DNA of 64,000 nucleotides from Symbiodinium natans (GCA_905221605.1 CAJNDS010002414.1:374797-438796), one strand, 5' to 3'; counted from the stretch's first letter, positions 10,131-21,033 are shown. Numbers and translations are program-made. Notes: generated from the letters alone by a model not told the origin.

Positions 10131-10430
10131 TTAAAAACCCAAGATGCTAAGCAAGACACCAAGGATACAACCAAGCAACTCACACAAGTCCAACCAAGCA
10201 AGCAAGTGTTTTGGCTTGCAGCACTTACACCAGTGCTCGTCACTTGAGCCAACGTATCACAGCTCTCCAACTTGACAGCTCGGCCTAAAAGACCTCCAAA
10301 ACTACCCTCAAGTCACGAAAACCGACAAGAGTGGTTCCCTACAAGGCAAAACGTTCCTGCACACTAATCGTACTCAGGCTACTGGAAAAACTTTGAAAGC
10401 TGAGCAGACTCCAAGCTATGCACACAAAAC
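10131..10430 (-). repeat. E1 5' LTR, truncated at its outer end
   Basis: It begins TTAAAAACCCAAGATG (first G of TG mutated) next to the PBS and matches 1594-~1926. Relative to the 3' LTR it lacks ~24 bp after GCAAGCAAG and ~8 bp after the GAGCCAA motif. Homology stops at CACACAAAAC (10430), two bases before the E2 LTR starts. A spliced-leader-like CTTGAGCCAA sits at 10243-10252. Confidence 0.8.
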
Positions 10431-10432
10431 CG

Positions 10433-10804
10433 TGAAAAACCGAAGGTCCCTCTGGTACCTTTTCCCTTGAAAGCACGAACCCTGACCTCTCACACAAGTG
10501 CGGACAACTCTCTCTTTTTCACAGTCAGAGCCACTTGAGCCAAAAGTCACGCAGTGCACAAACTAAACGAATTCTCTCTTGTGAGCTTAAACTCGGCTTC
10601 AGAACGAAGTTCCTACACACTGCACACTCACTTTAAATAGCGTATTGGGCAAAAACACACTCGTATGATTTCCTTGGAAATCAACGAGGCATAAACCATC
10701 GAGGATGGGATCACACGGATTCCCAATCACTCCGAAGCAAAACAAACCTATACAAGCTGATCCAAAACATGACAAAAACATCACTGATCAGCCACAATCT
10801 TCCA
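10433..10804 (-). repeat. E2 3' LTR, complete (372 bp)
   Basis: On the plus strand it runs from TGAAAAACCGAAGG to CAATCTTCCA. It is followed internally by CCCCCCGC (10805-10812), the complement of a GCGGGGGG polypurine tract. Its outer 170 bp match 19904-20073, and the rest matches the inverted fragment at 20119-20297. CTTGAGCCAAAA at 10534-10545 is a 12/12 match, on the element's sense strand, to TTTTGGCTCAAG. Confidence 0.85.
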
Positions 10805-11543
10805 CCCCCCGCATTTTGCTGAGGGTTCATGTCAAAGATCTGAAGTCCAAGCCCAGCTCGGCACTTCAACACTAAGGGGATGCCCTGGCCACATTCCCTT
10901 GGTGCGTACTCGCCACCAAACGAAACAAACAACACACCAGTCGATCTCTGACATCAAACTTAAAACTCATGCAAGATCCCACCATCAGGCAGGTTGTCCT
11001 GGGTCCACATCACTGGTAACCCAAGAGTTCGTTGTCCAAACACGTGAAAAACGAATTAAACTTGCATCCACCTGCACTGGGGCAGGGTTGTCTTGGAACG
11101 AATCCAAGAGTTCGTGGTGACAAACACGTGAAAACGAATTAATGCAAGCTTCAGATGTTTCCCACTCAGCACTCGACCTTGTCGTGGTACTCCTCCTCAG
11201 TCTCGCATCTTCCAGGTCACCAAACTCACCAACTAGCATCGGCTAGCTGATCCTTCAGGAAAAGATTGGCTTCATAGTTTCGCTTCTTCCAGCGTACCAT
11301 CAGCCAAAAACGTCTTCAGAGGTGGCAATCAGACGCCTTGCAGAAGGGGCTATAGAGTCCCTCGTTGAGTTTCATCATCATTTTGCCTCCTCTTTGCAAA
11401 CTTCTCATGCACTGAAACAAGGGCTCACACTAACCAGAAAAATCGCGGGCGCTCCATGGCGGCAACGCGGCCATGGCTTCCAAAAAAAATGGCTGCGGGT
11501 TTCACTCACCCACCCAACCACTGAGATCACTTAGCATCTCAGT
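10805..11543 (-). other. E2 3' untranslated region with polypurine tract and an imperfect repeat
   Basis: This lies between the pol stop and the 3' LTR. The polypurine tract is at 10805-10812. Two similar ~37-bp stretches, both containing CACGTGAAAA and CGAATTAA, lie at about 11026-11063 and 11107-11142. Short minus-strand frames exist but show no motif. Confidence 0.6.
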
Positions 11544-14365
11544 TCATTCTTCATCCTCTTCGCCCTTCTTCTCGCCAGCTCCAGTTGACTCCATCAACTT
11601 GGCGCGGCGCTCCTTGGCGGCTTCCTTCATCTCCGCCAACTCAGCCGTCCTCGTTTCCATCATCACATCCTGCGAAGATCGGCTAGGCTCAGCTGGCGTC
11701 TCCGCAGGCCTCTCAGTTGGCTGGTCTCCAACCTTTCTCTTCTTCTCTTCCAACATCAGCTCCAAATCGGCAACACTAAAGCTTGCCTTCACACGCTCAG
11801 CAATCTGCGCGATAGCTGCTGCATCCAACTCAGATGGTACAACTGACACAGGCGAGCGAACCGCTTCGCCTTCCAGCTTTGCTCTCTTAGCAGCTTCTTC
11901 CTCGGCAGCTGACAGGTCGGCGATGCGCTTGCGCTTTCGCTCAGCTTCCTCGAACTCTCGGTCTTGCTGTTCCGCTGCAGCCTTGAGGATCCGCTTCAGG
12001 TCCTTTTCCTCCTTCTCGAGTTTCCCAACATTCTCACCCATGATCCCAAAGGCTTGCTGCCACATGTCGGCAGGCAACGTCAAGTTGAACCTCACCACAT
12101 AGTCGGTCGGCAAGTGCCACTTACACTTGCAGATCCACACAACACCGCTTCGAGTCTCACTCGCAACCACCTTCTTCCAGCTTGCCGCCCTCTGCGTGTC
12201 GGTGATCTCCTCTTTCTTTTTCTCCAGGTCCTCCAAGAATCCTGCAACAGACTCCATCACGGATCTGTAGTGGCTGTAGGCCACAAACGACCACTTGGGG
12301 ACTGGTCTCTCCCTCAGCTCCGGCTCGTGAATCCGAAGTGTATCACACGACAACATCGAAATCACTCGCACTCGCTCCACCAGTTCCTTAAACACCAAGG
12401 ATCCTTCCTTTGCACTTCTCTTCCAGCGCAACACCCATGGGGGATAATACGAGCTCTCAGCTTCATCCTCCATGATCCTCTCTGCTCCCAAAATGGGTAG
12501 CATGCACAACAGATCCACCATCCGCAAGACTCCGAGGTCCTGGTGCTCACCCAGAAGCAAAACAGGGACTATCCCTTTTCTCTTCAAGTACCTCACGAAG
12601 CTCAACATCGCCAGGCCACACGTTCCCGGCGGTACTTCCATGTACAGTCCTCCTTCATTCACTGCCATCTCCCAGATGATGGCCTTGCCACCAATCTGTC
12701 CACGGACATCCAAGATTCCGAAGATCTTCGTGGGTTTCTCCTGTAGCTCACACACCTCCTGGATGGGCTTCACCAGCTTCTCGTATGAGCTTTGATAGCG
12801 CACCATATCCTTGTCGGATAGCGTGCCTACCACGTCCTTGAGCTCTAGCTCATCCACTGGAGTTCCGCGCCGGCAGATACTCCATGACACATCACCGAAC
12901 CACTTCGGCGGCTCTGGATCCGCCAGCTCCGGAAACACGTCGACCATCCGTTCAATCACCTTCGGCATGGCCTTGGGTTTCGGTGCAGCTTGGCCTGAGC
13001 CTCGGCTTTCACCTTTATCACCCCTTTTTCCAGCAGCTCGGCGCTCCTTCTCTGCCTCTCGGAGATGGAATGCATGGCTTGCATCCGTGCCAGAGACTGT
13101 CACAGTCTGTTTGCACTTTTCGCACTTGGGCTTGCCACTTTCATCCCAGCTCAACCCGGCAGCATGCTCGGATCTGAACAACCATTTGCAAACCTTACAC
13201 CAAAAGGGGCTTTTCATCTCAGCACCCTGCTCACCCTTCCTGCTGTCTTCAGCTGCCATTTTCCTGTCCTTCACCAAAGGTACAGGCTCCAGGCTAGGGC
13301 TAGCTTCCGTGGTGCTTGAACCAAAGCTTTTGCGGTTGGACCATAAATCCATTTCTTGAACCTCAGGGGAAGAGTCTTCACGAAGGGTTTCGGGACTTCT
13401 AAGGTGGAAATTTTCAAAAACTTCACCACACTTTTTCACACTTTTCAACGATCCAACTTGCTCCACACTGCATCCAGTTGCCTCGGCACACTGGCATGCC
13501 TGAACTCCAACCCTTGGTCGGATTCCACAGATCCTCCACACCTGCTGCACATCTTCACCAGGGTATATACCCATAGCTTGCTGGTGCTGACAGAATGTCA
13601 CTTGACTCAAGCACTTTGTAAGAACGTCAGCGATCATTCCCGCTGTCGGGCACCAAATGACCTTCAAGGTCTGAGCTTCCTGTATCCGCTCCTGAAGATA
13701 GCAGACAGCGATGTCTAAGTGGCGAACTCGCCTACTCAACCCACGGTTTAGCAAAACCGCTCTCGCTGAGGAACTGTCAGTGTGCAATCGGATCGTGACA
13801 TCTGACTCGGCCAACTGACCGATCAAAGTCGCAAGTCCCTCACTCTCCTGTACCGCAGTCAAGATGGCTCTCAACTCGGCTTCACAAGAACTCAGCGATA
13901 CACACCCTTGAACTCGAGAGATTCCCTTGATCAGGCATCCTCTATAAAAGATGGCTATGCCCGACACAGATCTTCGTCCTAACGACGCTTGGGGTGCCCA
14001 ACTGGCATCCGCATACACTTCCAGCTGCGCCGGCCCACTGTCCGGTACATTCCCATCAGGGCCAAAGTACTGCCATGCATGGTATTGTCCCTTTAGGAAC
14101 CTAATCACTTGTCGCAATGCTTGCTCAAAGCATGCTGTTGGCTTGGACTGTCCTTGCGAAAGAATGGACATCCACCTACTCAGGTCAGGTCTCGACTGAC
14201 CCCACCATGCAATCCGGCCAAGTACTGCTCTGTACCTCGCAGCTGCAGTGTCACTCAACTCAGGATCCGAACCACTTGCTCTGCCCTTCTCGACCGTTTT
14301 CACGATGTCCGGAGGAGCAGTAACCACCTTCAGGTCCTTACAGAACTCTGTCTCGAACAGGGCAT
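11544..14365 (-). pseudogene. E2 pol, 3' part: RNase H and long C-terminal extension
   Basis: This is the continuation of E2 Gag-Pol after the frameshift. RNase H motifs are clear near the start (YADASWAPQASLGRRSVSG; HTDSSSA; RRVRHLDIAVCYLQERIQEA). About 600-650 residues follow that are not part of canonical copia Pol. They include a zinc-ribbon-like pattern (FWCKVCKWLF ... CEKCKQTV), an unrecognised globular-looking stretch (ILDVRGQIGGKAIIWEMAV; CGLAMLSFVRYLKRKGIVPV), and a highly charged coiled-coil end (FEEAERKRKRIADL, DEE terminus). No transmembrane segment is visible, so it is not an obvious env. It shares no visible similarity with the E1/E3 C-terminal domain. The extension is open to its stop, so decay seems recent. 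Confidence 0.8.
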
Positions 14366-17300
14366 CTAAGTATGCCGGGGCACTCGCATCCTGAGATGAC
14401 TCCCTTGTCTCTCAATCTCTCGCCCCAAAAAGGTGATCTTTCCACCAGTGGAAGTGATTCGACCCGTTTCCTTGATCTTCAACTCTCCGTTCAGGGTGTC
14501 GGTCACCAACCGAATGGCATCTCTAGTGCCACACAGAATGAGGAATCTTTTCCCTCTCACAGTGCCCTCGAAGACGGAAGGTTCCGTTGGGCATTGCTTC
14601 AACCCAACTTTCTTCACAACTGTCGCCAGCTTCAAGTTCCAAGCTTTGGCGGCAACTCTCAAACCATTCATGGCTTGATCCAGAATCATAAACACCGGGA
14701 CATAATAGTCCTTGCAGGCGGAAACATCCTTGGGCAATTGGATAATCGCCTTCGATCCTTTCGGAAGGGGGGAATGCAAGAATGCAGTGCTAACATCCAA
14801 AGTTGCGATATCCATAGCATCTACCGAAGCAATGGCCAAAAGCGTCCGTAACGCTTCTAAAGAAGGAGTCGTAGCACTCAGTCCTAAAGATGATGCTGTG
14901 CTCCCCTTTGCGATGTCTTGCACCACACACCGAGCTCTCACAGCTTCCTTGCCATTCACCACCTTTGGGCCTATGACCCATCGGGTTGGGATGATCTTTA
15001 TCCCATGCTGACGAGCAAACTTCTGAGCCTCGTCTGCTCCAACCACTCTCCCTGCTTTGTGAGCAGTCATACTCTGCAGCTCAGTTCGCCGGCCTTCCAC
15101 TGTTTTATCCACATCTAATGGACATCCATCTATCTCAGACAGAACACTCGTGGGTCTTGCCAGCCAAACTTGGGATCCACACACCTTCATGGACTCCGGG
15201 AAAGTGCTATTCTTGTTGAGCAGAATCGAATTGGTCACATGTACCAACTTCGGACTCTCGTCACTGCTTACCATTTTAATAGGACCTTGAGGCACATCGA
15301 GTCTTGGGTCTAAATAAATACGATTGATCAGCCGGGGAACTCGATTGGACTCATCTGGAACTGAGTTCACATCTGAAGTTAAACTCTCTAAACGCCGGGG
15401 AACTCGACTGGACTCATTTGGAACTGAATCCACATCCATTTGAGGTTTTTCTTCCTCCATTGGGATCGCTTCATCCTCAGCGGGAGTTTCTCCTTCGAAG
15501 TATCCAGGTTCCATTGCCTCATCTGGAATCCCTTGGTAAGGCAAACTTGGATCCTCAAAATCCTCCATGTCAACATCCACAACTTCTGTCGCAGGTGTTG
15601 GGACGCTTTGCTTCTCCTCCAACTTGGGATCTGGTCGACTCTCATAGGTGATCTTCGGGCGTTTCAGGAGTGAAGGCTCACTTCCAGACTCCATCACCCC
15701 CGCATCCTTTGAGCTTCTCTGGTCCATTTTTGGAGTTTCCTCTGTTGGTTCTTTCGATTCCAACCGTTGTCGTTGAGCTTTCAACCAATCATCATACCGT
15801 TTTCGGCATTCAGCATTGTGGTTGGCTTTTCCTCTTTTTGGACCACACGCAGGACAGTTCGCTGTGCCACCATGTTCCTTCACCCATGCAGCTGGAGGTC
15901 CAACTTTGCTCATGTCGGTGGTCGGTCCCTCAGACACTCGGCCCTCAAAGGCCTTGTCCGCTTCACCTTCAATCCGATCGGGCACACCATCCTCTTTCTC
16001 CTTCAGAATCGGGGGAGCCAATGTATCCGATGGATCATGCTCCTTGAGCAAATGTTGACAATGCTCCAACCCAATCTTCAACGGAACGATGTGCTTGATG
16101 GACTTTGCTCGAAAGTGTTTTGGACAACCATCCACCATGGCACTCACAACATGAGTCAAGCCACCAACTTCAGGGTACACATAGGCTGCTTCCACAAACC
16201 GGGAGAGCGCCGTGGTTTTCATCGAATCCGGTAGCTCAGCCAGAACTGTAGCACCTATCAACGACGATCCACACTCATGGAGGGATCTCTGTAGTACCAA
16301 CTCCTGGGGTGATTTCTTCCCATCAAAGGCAGCTGCATGGTGATTGTGCATTGCAGCACAGTAAATCAGACCAAACTCAAACGCTCGAGGACTTCTTTTC
16401 AAGTCAAAGCCCTGCGCTCGTAGATCCAACCTCACCGTGCTGAACAACTCCTTGAGTGTTCTCACTGCCCTTTCCACACCACCAACCGCTTCATGTCCCT
16501 GCGGAGGTGCTCTTTGGGTCACAATCCTAATCCCCAGATTGGCTCTCTTGATGAGGGCGCTCACCGCTGTCTCGCTGTCTGTCCTCAACAGTACAGCAGA
16601 CCCTGCAATGTCCAGTCCGAAAGCATTCATCCAATAACGAATCCAGCTGGAGGTATTGTCAGCATTGGTCCCTACCAACAGACATCCAATCATTCTGGTT
16701 GACATTTCAGTCATGACCAGTACTTTCATGTTGGGAGCCGTCGGCTGGTCTTTCGCAAAAGTACCAGTTACCAGGTTGATGAAGCAGAAATCTGCTTGCA
16801 ACGCCACGGGTCGGTCTTGAGCATCCTTGGTCCGACGATGCTGGGTTGTTCCTCTTGTCATCCGACAATGAGGACATTCGGACGAAAAAGGAATGTGGCC
16901 TCGCATCCGATGCAGCTCCATTTCTTCTTGCTTTTTCTTGGTCATTGACTGCACTGACTGCATCTGATCAACCTCCATCGGTCGTTGGCCATCATCCACA
17001 TCCATGGGTCGAACCTCAGTTCTTCCAAAGGTTACTTTCTTTCGCTTTCCAGCATCACCTTGCAGGTAGATCCAAGGACATCCAGCCCAGGATACTCCAT
17101 ATCCCATGACTCCTTTCTTCTCGTGTCGCAGCGAAATCTCTCTTCGAGTGAACTTCACTTCCCAACCAGTATTCACCATCTGCTCGGTGCTCAAGATGTT
17201 GTGAGCCACATCTGCTACAACTCCAGTCACACACACCGATGTCAAACCAAGATACTGCTTTCCTTCATACATAGGCAGCAAGGCTCGGATGCGAACTCGC

Positions 17301-19510
17301 TCGAAGACATTCACCGGGGTATCGTTGGCTGCTGAGTACCTCTCATTAGGTCCCAACGCCTTCCGATCCAAGATCTGGAACTCATCCAAGTATCTTTTCG
17401 CAATCACAGTCACCGATGCTCCTGAGTCAATCAACCACCATTTGCTTGCATCATCCTTTTCCATGCTTTTGACTTGATTCATCGGAGGTTTCATCAAAGA
17501 CCGAACTGACTTAGATGGCAACATCTGAGATAAATCGGTAGAGATCCGATGCTCCAACTCGGCAATCCGGACTCTCGTCTCAACTTCCCATGACCAATCT
17601 ATCTCATCAGTACTCCGGGGAATCCACTCTTTTCTCACTTCATCGAGCAATCCTTCCAGAGGTTGCAACACAGATTCCACTCGGGCCTCTGACTCAGGTT
17701 CATTCCATTCACCTCCAGTTAGCTGGTAGTCACTCGACTCACCCTCTTGGGAGACTTCAGCAACTGTCTTCCCCTTTCCTTTGCCTTTTCCTTTGGGCTT
17801 TCCCTTTTCGGGCTTCTTCTTGGGATCTCCTTTTGCCTTGGCTTTCGCCTTAGCATTGGGGGAATTGGGCTTCTTGCCTGAATCTCCCTCCTTATACCAG
17901 CAATCGCGGGCATAATGTCCCTTTCCACCACACACATAGCACTCCACATCCTTCTTGTTCTGGCTTGAAGCTCGTTTGCCAGCACCTTTGCTTGATTCGC
18001 GCTTGCCTTTCTGTTCCTTTCCTTTGCCTTTTGGTTTTCCTTCGTTGCCCTTTCCCTCATTGGGATCTCGAAAAGGTTGAAGCTTCGTGCCAGGGGCTTC
18101 TGACCACACCCTTTGTTGCACCTCAAACTTCAGAGCAACTCTTTTCAGATCTTCAAACGATTCACTATCGCCATGCAACAAGCAATGGCTTCTACACCGA
18201 TCTGGCAAACTGCGCAGCAAAACCATAACCGAATCCGCTTCTTGGATCTGCAAACCACCAGCATGCACATCGGGATCAAGACTATTGAGCAGCTTGGTGT
18301 ACTTGTTCAACTCATGCTCAATCTTTCGAATGATCTCCGGAATACTGGGTGCTTTCACGGTTTGATTCACCAGCTGCGACCGAAAGAACAGGCATTCAGC
18401 TCGCGACTTCAGGCAAAACTCCTTCGCCAGCAATCTCAAAGCCACAAAACCAGATTGTTGATAAGTGCTCTCACTTTCAACATATGTCTGCAAAATCAGA
18501 GAACTCTTCTCATGATTTGCAAAAGTCTGTCGCAGGATGTGCATCAGCCTCGTCGACCTCTTCTGTTGCTCCACAGTAAGTCGATCCTGTTTCAGCCGAG
18601 ACTCTTCTTGAGTCTTCACCGCATGCATGAGCTCATTGGGAAACACTTCTGAACCCAAACCAACCCAACTGGTCAGCTTCTCCATCCAGGTCAAGAATCC
18701 AAGAGCTTCAGAGATGCGATCCTTCCAAGACGAAAAGTCAATGGTCGGCAAACTGGGCAACCATTTGTCCGATCGAGCAAACACATCCCTTTCCCTTTCT
18801 TGCTCCAGAGGTGGAGGTCTCAGTGGGGGACTTGGGCTCGCCATCCGAAAAAGCTGGGTCCCCTTCGCAGGAGTACCCACTGGCGATGCACCTTGACATT
18901 CCGAAGAAGAACTGGGCATGTTCTCAGGAACACCATCCTGAGGTAAGGGGGGATTCACCTGTTGCTGTTGCTGGGGCTGCTGTTGCTGATGCTGCTGTAT
19001 CATCCACTGCTGATGCTGCTGCTGTTGCTGCACCATGGACGAAGTCATCGTTTGCATAAACTGCTGTTGCTGCACAACCAGTTGCTGCATCATGCTTTCC
19101 AATTCTCGCACTTGTCTCGTCAACCCTTGCACGTCGGGTGATGTTTGTGATGGTGTCACCACAGGTTGAGGAGGTCCAGTGGATAGTCCTGTGGTAACAA
19201 AGGACTTCCTACCGCTTGCTGAGGCAAACCAGGGGGAAACGAAGGGCCTCCCATTGTCTGTTGGGGTGCCAGTAGCTTCCCCATGAGGGCTTCTGGCGGG
19301 AGTTCGACCTCTGGGCACTGGGCCATACACAGGTTGGCTTCCTTGTGCCAAACCTTGCACCCACAGTGGGTTGGGATTTCCCAAACCCGGAAAAGGGTCT
19401 ACCCTTCGCCTTGTCTCAGCATCCATGATGGGCACAGAGCTTCCACGCTCTTGTCCACCTCTTGGACTTACATGAGCTCCACTGGTATGTCGTGGGGATG
19501 TATTCAACAT
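14366..19510 (-). pseudogene. E2 gag-pol, 5' part: Gag, protease, integrase, damaged RT
   Basis: The frame is open from the ATG at 19510 (TTG at 19549 would extend it). Gag has a Gln-rich patch (18960-19090) and a Lys/Gly-rich tail; the CCHC knuckle CYVCGGKGHYARDC is at ~17905-17945. Protease DSGASVTVI is at ~17420. Integrase has HRMRGHIPFSSECPHC at ~16860-16915, with acidic residues in QADFCF, LRTDSE and GGVERAV. RT keeps LDVSTAFLHSP and FLGREIE, but where YVDDLLI is expected it reads FLILCGTRDAIRLV, as if about eight codons holding the catalytic aspartates were deleted in frame (~14515-14545). The frame ends in a stop after VPRHT at 14366. The homologous continuation (YLDALFETEF) is in another frame, so a single frameshift separates RT from RNase H. 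Confidence 0.88.
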
Positions 19511-19889
19511 AGTTCCTGAACTCAGGCTCAGCCTGCAGTCTCTCCACAACGTCTGGCGAAAATTCTCTCACCAACACCAGATGGTCCAAACTCCTGAAGA
19601 ACCTTAGTTCTACTCTACCAAGCACCGTATTCCTCCAAGATCGGTCACAACCAATCCAGTTCCAGACAAACCACCTTGCCCGCTCCAAAGTGCCTTAACA
19701 GCCGCTGAACCAACTGCTTCCAAGTCTGATAAGTTCGAATCCGCCTCTTCACAGGATAGGCTTCCCGGTACTCACTTACACGGTTCGAGTACAAGAGATT
19801 CCGGTCCACTGGCAACTTTCCTCCAGGCACTCACAGAGTCCTGACAGACAACCAAAGACCATACACGGGCTCGTACCACAAGGTACAAG

Positions 19890-19901
19890 CTCCGCTACCA
19901 C
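19890..19901 (-). promoter_or_regulatory. E2 primer binding site
   Basis: The minus strand reads TGGTAGCGGAGC, identical over 12 bases to the sites of E1 and E3, and lies two bases from the LTR end. Confidence 0.85.
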
Positions 19902-19903
19902 GT

Positions 19904-20073
19904 GAAAAACCGAAGGTCCCTCTGGTGCTTTTTCCCTTAAAAGCACGAACCCTGACCCTCACACAAGTGCGGACAACTCTCTCTTTTTCACAGTTAGAGC
20001 CACTTGAGCCAAAAGTTACGAAGTGCAAACTAAACGAATTCTCTCTTGTGAGCTTAAACTCGGCTTCAAAGTT
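19904..20073 (-). repeat. E2 5' LTR, truncated
   Basis: It starts TGAAAAACCGAAGG and matches 10433-~10603 with a few differences. Homology ends at ACTCGGCTTC. A spliced-leader-like CTTGAGCCAAAA lies at 20003-20014, and the preceding sense bases (CGTAACTTTTGG) loosely recall the rest of the leader. The outer half of the LTR, where a promoter would lie, is missing. Confidence 0.8.
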
Positions 20074-20118
20074 TCAGAACAGTGGGTTTACTGTAGAGTT
20101 TGCAGTTTGCAGTTTTTG
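20074..20118. other. Rearranged junction between E2 and an inverted LTR fragment
   Basis: These 45 bases include GTTTGCAGTTTGCAGTTTT, the reverse complement of a stretch near 1922-1937 of the E1 LTR. This suggests a fragment of E1-type LTR in inverted orientation, interrupted by the E2-type LTR that begins at 20119. Confidence 0.4.
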
Positions 20119-20297
20119 TGGAAGATTGTGGCTGATCAGTGATGTTTTTGTCATTTGGATCAGCTTGTTTAGGTTTGTTTTGCTTCGGAGTGATTGGGAA
20201 TCCGTGTGATCCCATCCTCGATGGTTTATGCCTCGTTGAGCGTGTTTTGCCCAATACGCTATTTAAAGTGAGTGTGCAGTGTGTGAACTTCGTTCTG
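20119..20297 (+). repeat. Inverted partial LTR of the E2 family
   Basis: It starts TGGAAGATTGTGGCTG and matches the reverse complement of about 10605-10804 with some indels. It therefore represents the start (U3 side) of an E2-type LTR in plus orientation. It stops at GAACTTCGTTCT and continues directly into TGGCTCAAG (20296-20304). It lacks the second half of the LTR. Confidence 0.8.
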
Positions 20298-20591
20298 GCT
20301 CAAGTTGCTAGCGCTGTTGGACAGTTCAGGTGACGGAGTTACAGCCAACTTCATTCTACGGTGACGGCAACAAGCTGATTAATTGGTGCTCTTGTTTGCA
20401 TTGATCTTGCTGGCCTTGCTTCGCTTGTGGCATTCTAGACACTGCGTCTTGTAGTTGAGAGATTGTCCACCATGGAAGCTGGACAAAATGCCGCTTCTAA
20501 TTCAAAAGTTGTTTGCAGCTTTGCAGGCAGAACTGCATTCTAAAGTTGCAGCAGTCAAACCCATTCATTCCCTGCAAGTGATCCTAAAAAC
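20298..20591. other. Short spacer before E3
   Basis: No gene is seen. A start context CACCATGG at about 20469 opens a 24-codon frame only. The last five bases (AAAAC, 20587-20591) are the left target-site duplication of E3. Confidence 0.5.
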
Positions 20592-20990
20592 TGTGAAAGT
20601 TCCTGTCCAAGGACATGTTAACTTTGTTGTCCTGCATGCTGGCTCAGAGTTGTGTGTGTGTAGTTGTAGGAACTCCGTAGTTGTGCCTTGGAGGCTTGAC
20701 GGGAGTGCTGCTTTAAGTGGGAAAGCCTTTTGAAGTGCTTAAGTTGTAGGGATGTGTGTCTGGAAGCTGTAGAAGTGTCTGTGCACGTTTTTGCCTGCTT
20801 TAGGTGTAGTTGGGTGGGTTTTGAGAACTCCCACTGACGTTTGAGTTTGTTTTGTGGCTGTGGAGAACACGTGGCAGAGCAGAGTTTTCACCTGTGTGTA
20901 AAGAGTTTCACTGACGAAGCCTCCGGCTTATGACTTTGGCTCAAGTCGTGAGAAAAAGAGGGTTCAGCGCGCTGCTGCTGTGTTTTCACA
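20592..20990 (+). repeat. E3 5' LTR
   Basis: 399 bp, starting TGTGAAAGTTCCTGTCC and ending GTTTTCACA. TTTGGCTCAAG at 20935-20945 matches the spliced-leader 3' end. The 5' LTR should contain the promoter, but no TATA-like box stands out, as expected for dinoflagellates. Confidence 0.95.
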
Positions 20991-21002
20991 TGGTAGCGGA
21001 GC
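20991..21002 (+). promoter_or_regulatory. E3 primer binding site
   Basis: TGGTAGCGGAGC lies immediately after the LTR CA end. It is the same sequence as in E1 and E2, matching the 3' end of an initiator-type tRNA-Met. Confidence 0.88.
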
Positions 21003-21033
21003 GTGTGTAGCACGCTCGTAGAAACTAGAAGCC

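Larger units (their letters stand above)
1594..10430 (-). mobile_element. E1: Ty1/copia LTR retrotransposon, minus strand, truncated 5' LTR
   Basis: The order on the minus strand is 5' LTR (10131-10430), PBS (10117-10128), gag-pol (2470-9990), small membrane ORF (1958-2395), polypurine tract (about 1990-2000), 3' LTR (1594-1989). The domain order Gag-PR-IN-RT-RH identifies Ty1/copia. The two LTRs differ by substitutions and by indels of about 24 and 8 bases, so the insertion looks old, yet gag-pol is still a single open frame. The outer end of the 5' LTR is replaced by the LTR of E2 at 10433, suggesting that E2 inserted there. No target duplication could be confirmed. Confidence 0.85.
10433..20073 (-). 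mobile_element. E2: Ty1/copia LTR retrotransposon, minus strand, inactivated
   Basis: The order is 5' LTR 19904-20073 (truncated), PBS 19890-19901, gag-pol 11544-19510, 3' untranslated part 10805-11543, 3' LTR 10433-10804. It is a family distinct from E1 and E3: it has no nested ORF and no methyltransferase-like tail, but a different ~600-residue C-terminal extension. It is dead because pol is frameshifted near 14327-14366 and the RT catalytic motif is missing. It appears to have inserted into the outer part of E1's 5' LTR. Confidence 0.85.

Noticed and set aside
10599-10784. A frame conserved between 10599-10784 (minus) and 20139-20333 (plus)
   Set aside because: Both lie in E2-type LTR sequence; the shared frame is shared LTR, not a gene.
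14327-14366. Programmed frameshift between the two E2 pol parts
   Set aside because: The break falls between RT and RNase H, where copia elements do not shift. No slippery site or structure is evident, and RT is already catalytically dead. A mutation is simpler.
19416-19830. Two short minus-strand frames upstream of E2 gag
   Set aside because: They lie in the leader between PBS and gag, are out of frame with each other, and show no motif. They could be a decayed Gag N-terminus, but support is too thin.
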